A stretch of 64,000 nucleotides of DNA, taken from Levilactobacillus wangkuiensis. GTDB taxonomy: Bacteria > Bacillota > Bacilli > Lactobacillales > Lactobacillaceae. The stretch covers positions 124,001 to 188,000 of the forward strand of contig NZ_BOLM01000005.1 of NCBI RefSeq assembly GCF_016861605.1, in the 5' to 3' direction. The notes beneath the pieces were generated by a model, which had not been told where the DNA came from, searched no databases, and worked only from the letters and a program-made list of their open reading frames with translations. A program made the translations under genes and the position numbers. Shown one piece after another: positions 61,846-64,000 of this stretch. Numbering within the stretch: position 1 is the first letter of the stretch; each line of letters opens with the position of its first letter.

Positions 61846-61978
61846 ATTTTGTCTTCCGTTCACACTCATCTAGTTTCATTTTTAATGCTGGATTAACGTC
61901 ATCATTCAACTTTGCTTCCACAAGTTCAAATCGTCCGCGATTTCCAATCCGAGTAAGAATTAAATTTCGTTTAGCGTT
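61766..61978 (-). pseudogene. Remnant of an unidentified gene
   Basis: An open frame of 70 codons without a plausible start reads like protein: RIGNRGRFELVEAKLNDDVN, then KMKLDECERKTKYYLGLRQS and LSQYMRSRLMN. The duplicated upstream segment (about 61585-61535, minus) gives GLRPSEFSQCLRLRSMN in the same frame, so the 3' end of a real gene seems to have been duplicated. It is AT-rich. The 500 bases beyond (61979-62481) hold only a promoter I can support. Confidence 0.35.
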
Positions 61979-62334
61979 CTACACTTAAGAAGAACTTCAT
62001 CACCACTGACCCGCAATTCTCATTTAGAGCGTAACCAGTTTTTTCTTACGGCGATTCCCTAAAACTACACAGCTTACTTCTATAGAAGTTTGATTTGACT
62101 CAATGCTTATCGGGTGAGTCAGAACTACTTAGCCCCCCCCGCTCTTCATCAATTCAACCCACACTTCAAAGAAAAATAATAACCGCCTCACCACAAACAT
62201 CATTTTTACGCTGTCTTCCCCAACCAAATCCCACCTAAATCAGTCCACCCCGCAACCATTCACTTAAGTTCCGTTTAAGTTCGGTCGTTTTGACCATTTA
62301 TAGACCAGTTAGAGTTTTTATTTCTGGGTCAGCT

Positions 62335-62343
62335 TGGTATAAT
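62335..62343 (+). promoter_or_regulatory. Probable recU-ponA promoter (extended -10)
   Basis: TTGG-TATAAT at 62334-62343 is an extended -10 (TGnTATAAT) with a weak -35. A copy of the cloverleaf repeat lies between it and recU, so the leader would be about 460 bases and highly structured. Confidence 0.5.
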
Positions 62344-62481
62344 ATCAATAACTGGGCCACAATCCCATTCGACCAGTTGCTTAAAAATATCACGCCCGCC
62401 TTCACGCGTTGACTAACCTACTATGTCATAACAAAGTACAGGCTTAGTCGTTACCAGCCCACGCAGCTGACGGCCAACACG

Positions 62482-62742
62482 ATGTCAGCCGCAGAGCTAG
62501 TGAAAATGTGCCCGTTGTGGGAGTGACCAGAGGTGCGCCAAGGTCCCCGGCTGTGTCGGTGCTCTTAGCTGAGTGAACTTCTCAGGTTAGTGCACGGGAC
62601 AACCTTTGAGACCGCTTCTCAGGCTCAAAGTTGAGGTGGAAGCCCGCCTTTCAGGCTGGAACCGGCCCCATAGCCGGGGACCTTGAGCGCACCGTCGGGA
62701 ACGGACGCAACGCGGCTCATTTTCACCAACCCGGAGGCGCTG
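62482..62742 (+). repeat. Cloverleaf intergenic repeat, copy I (composite of both subfamilies)
   Basis: The outer part is first subfamily (GATGTCAGCCGCAGAGCTAG to CACCAACCCGGAGGCGC). Nested inside is a complete second-subfamily copy beginning GTGACCAGAGGTGCGCCAAG, with stem GTGCGCCAAGGTCCCCGGCT and AGCCGGGGACCTTGAGCGCA and its own arms. The third arm again has GGA facing GGA. Confidence 0.82.
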
Positions 62743-62806
62743 TAAAGAACCAATTTAAAAGTCAACTGCGAATGGGTGGTTGCAAGGCAAGGAGGGTGAG
62801 GAGTCA

Positions 62807-63409
62807 ATGACTATTCGGTATCCCAATGGGAATGCCTACCAGGCACCAGCAGCAAAGACGGGGCCCAAGTTCCCCAGCACCTACACCAACTACGGTAAGC
62901 GAGGCATGACGCTGGAAGAGGAGCTTAACGAAAGCAATACCTACTATGAAACCACCGGGGTTGCCGTCGTTCATAAGAAGCCCACGCCCATCAAAATCGT
63001 CAAGGTCGATTACCCCAAGCGTAGCGCGGCCGTCATCAAGGAAGCCTACTTCAGTACGGCCTCCACGACCGACTACAACGGGGTCTACCAGGGCCACTAC
63101 CTGGACTTTGACGCCAAGGAAACGCGCAATCAGTCGTCGTTTCCCTTGAAAAACTTTCATCAACATCAGATCGATCACATGCGGGCTTGTACCGCTCAAG
63201 GCGGCATCTGTTTTGCCATTATTAAATTTGTCACCCGCCATGAGGTTTACTTGTACCGTGGGACCGACCTGTATGATTTCTGGGACGCACAGTTAAAGGG
63301 CGGCCGTAAATCCATCCCCTACGCAGAAATTGCGGCGAACGGGATTCAGATTACCGCCGAGCTCCAACTGCCGATTCCCTATCTCAAAGCCGTGGATCAG
63401 CTTCTCTAA
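62807..63409 (+). CDS. recU: Holliday junction resolvase RecU
   Basis: 200 residues from ATG 62807 (GAGGAG upstream). NYGKRGMTLEEELNESNTYY, the active-site region GVYQGHYLDFDAKETRNQSS (Asp and Glu-x-Lys metal ligands) and PLKNFHQHQIDHM are RecU signatures. It resolves Holliday junctions in recombination and chromosome segregation. The recU-ponA order is standard in Firmicutes. Confidence 0.95.
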   Translation: MTIRYPNGNAYQAPAAKTGPKFPSTYTNYGKRGMTLEEELNESNTYYETTGVAVVHKKPTPIKIVKVDYPKRSAAVIKEAYFSTASTTDYNGVYQGHYLDFDAKETRNQSSFPLKNFHQHQIDHMRACTAQGGICFAIIKFVTRHEVYLYRGTDLYDFWDAQLKGGRKSIPYAEIAANGIQITAELQLPIPYLKAVDQLL

Positions 63410-63454
63410 TCGTTTCATCCGAGCTGACCACGTTTAAACACAAAGGAGATTACC

Positions 63455-64000
63455 ATGTCTAGTAACAATACCCCTCGACAGACGCGTATGAGTCGTAACG
63501 CCGAGCGTAAGCCAAGCGGTCCCAAGAAACCGCATACTGGCTGGCGGACCTTCCGCCGAATTCTCTTCGTCATCGTCGCCATTGGCGTGTTTGCCATTCT
63601 GGCCGGCGCTGGCCTGTTCTTCTTCTATGCGCAGAGTGCGCCCAAGATTTCCGAGGGTGCCCTGTCCAGTGACACCTCGACGCGAGTCTATGATGCCAAC
63701 GGTACCGTGATTTCGCGGCTGGGCGCTCAGAACCGGAACTACGTGAAGACCAAGAACATCCCCGACACCTTGAAAAATGCCGTCGTTTCTACTGAAGACC
63801 GGCGTTTCTACAAGAACAACGGGGTCGACCCCATCCGGATCATCGGGGCCGCCTTCGCCAACGTCAGTGGGTCTTCCCTGGGGATGCAAGGGGGCAGTAC
63901 CTTGACGCAACAACTGGTCAAGCTGTCTGTCTTCTCCACCGCCGCCTCCGACCGAACGCTGAAACGTAAGGCCCAGGAAGCCTGGTTAGCCCTCAAGGTC
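63455..64000 (+). CDS. ponA: Penicillin-binding protein 1A, N-terminal part (runs off the right edge)
   Basis: 182 codons to the window end. AAAGGAG precedes ATG 63455. A basic cytosolic tail and one TM (ILFVIVAIGVFAILAGAGLF) are followed by the glycosyltransferase-51 motifs VVSTEDRRFYKNNGVD (catalytic Glu) and QGGSTLTQQLVKL. The transpeptidase domain lies outside the window. It is a partner of GpsB, encoded 3 kb away. Confidence 0.95.
   Translation, partial: MSSNNTPRQTRMSRNAERKPSGPKKPHTGWRTFRRILFVIVAIGVFAILAGAGLFFFYAQSAPKISEGALSSDTSTRVYDANGTVISRLGAQNRNYVKTKNIPDTLKNAVVSTEDRRFYKNNGVDPIRIIGAAFANVSGSSLGMQGGSTLTQQLVKLSVFSTAASDRTLKRKAQEAWLALKV

Overview
The window is a chromosomal segment of a low-to-mid GC Gram-positive bacterium of the Lactobacillaceae, most like the relatively GC-rich heterofermentative lactobacilli of the Levilactobacillus type. 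That is an inference from protein character, AGGAGG ribosome binding sites, the class B RNase P RNA and the ypsA-gpsB-rnpB-rlmL-like and recU-ponA synteny. Both ends cut through genes: a LytTR regulator at the left and the penicillin-binding protein PonA at the right.

Layout. 1-5.8 kb: an ABC-2 exporter with a LytTR regulator, a decayed mazE gene, a secreted two-repeat surface protein, and a TetR-controlled ABC exporter. 5.8-11.2 kb: a tandem RNA-like hairpin repeat behind a mazEF toxin-antitoxin pair, an HTH regulator with an SRPBCC/quinone-oxidoreductase/small membrane protein operon, an isochorismatase-like hydrolase and an endonuclease III homologue without its Fe-S cysteines. 11.3-15.3 kb: an ABC transporter with two small membrane proteins, divergent from a two-component system (probably peptide antibiotic defence). 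15.4-26.2 kb: a short MutS2-like ATPase, two regulator/exporter pairs, an AT-richer HTH-ImmA-PIN module between two near-identical terminators (the PIN gene carries an amber stop), a secreted protein, VanZ and GtrA proteins. 26.4-33.1 kb: a THF riboswitch with a folate ECF transporter, DegV, a MarR-phosphatase-MFS operon and RqcH. 33.8-39.6 kb: lspA-rluD-pyrR followed by homologues of both carbamoyl-phosphate synthetase subunits that have lost their catalytic residues. 40.0-42.4 kb: an IS4-like transposase remnant truncated by a TnpB element, and a YrdB-like gene. 42.5-58.5 kb: an ABC exporter, fhs, an EbsA-like gene, an RNase H-like gene, an amino acid oxidase, a nitroreductase, an M32 carboxypeptidase, a TetR regulator, a CPBP protease, a Nudix/acyltransferase pair, an ammonium transporter and a HIT protein. 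58.5-64 kb: rlmL-like, rnpB, gpsB, ypsA, a gene-poor 1.6 kb stretch, recU and ponA.

Two things stand out. First, pyrR is followed by full-length, uninterrupted but catalytically dead CarA and CarB homologues: CarA lacks the whole Cys-His-Glu triad and CarB lacks ATP-grasp ligands, part of the second ATP-grasp domain and the C-terminal allosteric domain. Second, about ten copies of a GC-rich intergenic repeat of 150-260 bp are present. The complete copies fold as a long outer stem carrying three hairpins, with compensatory changes between copies and one subfamily nested inside another. Smaller novelties are a 57-nt tandem repeat with a covarying stem and a TnpB element whose guide would match the transposase gene it interrupted.
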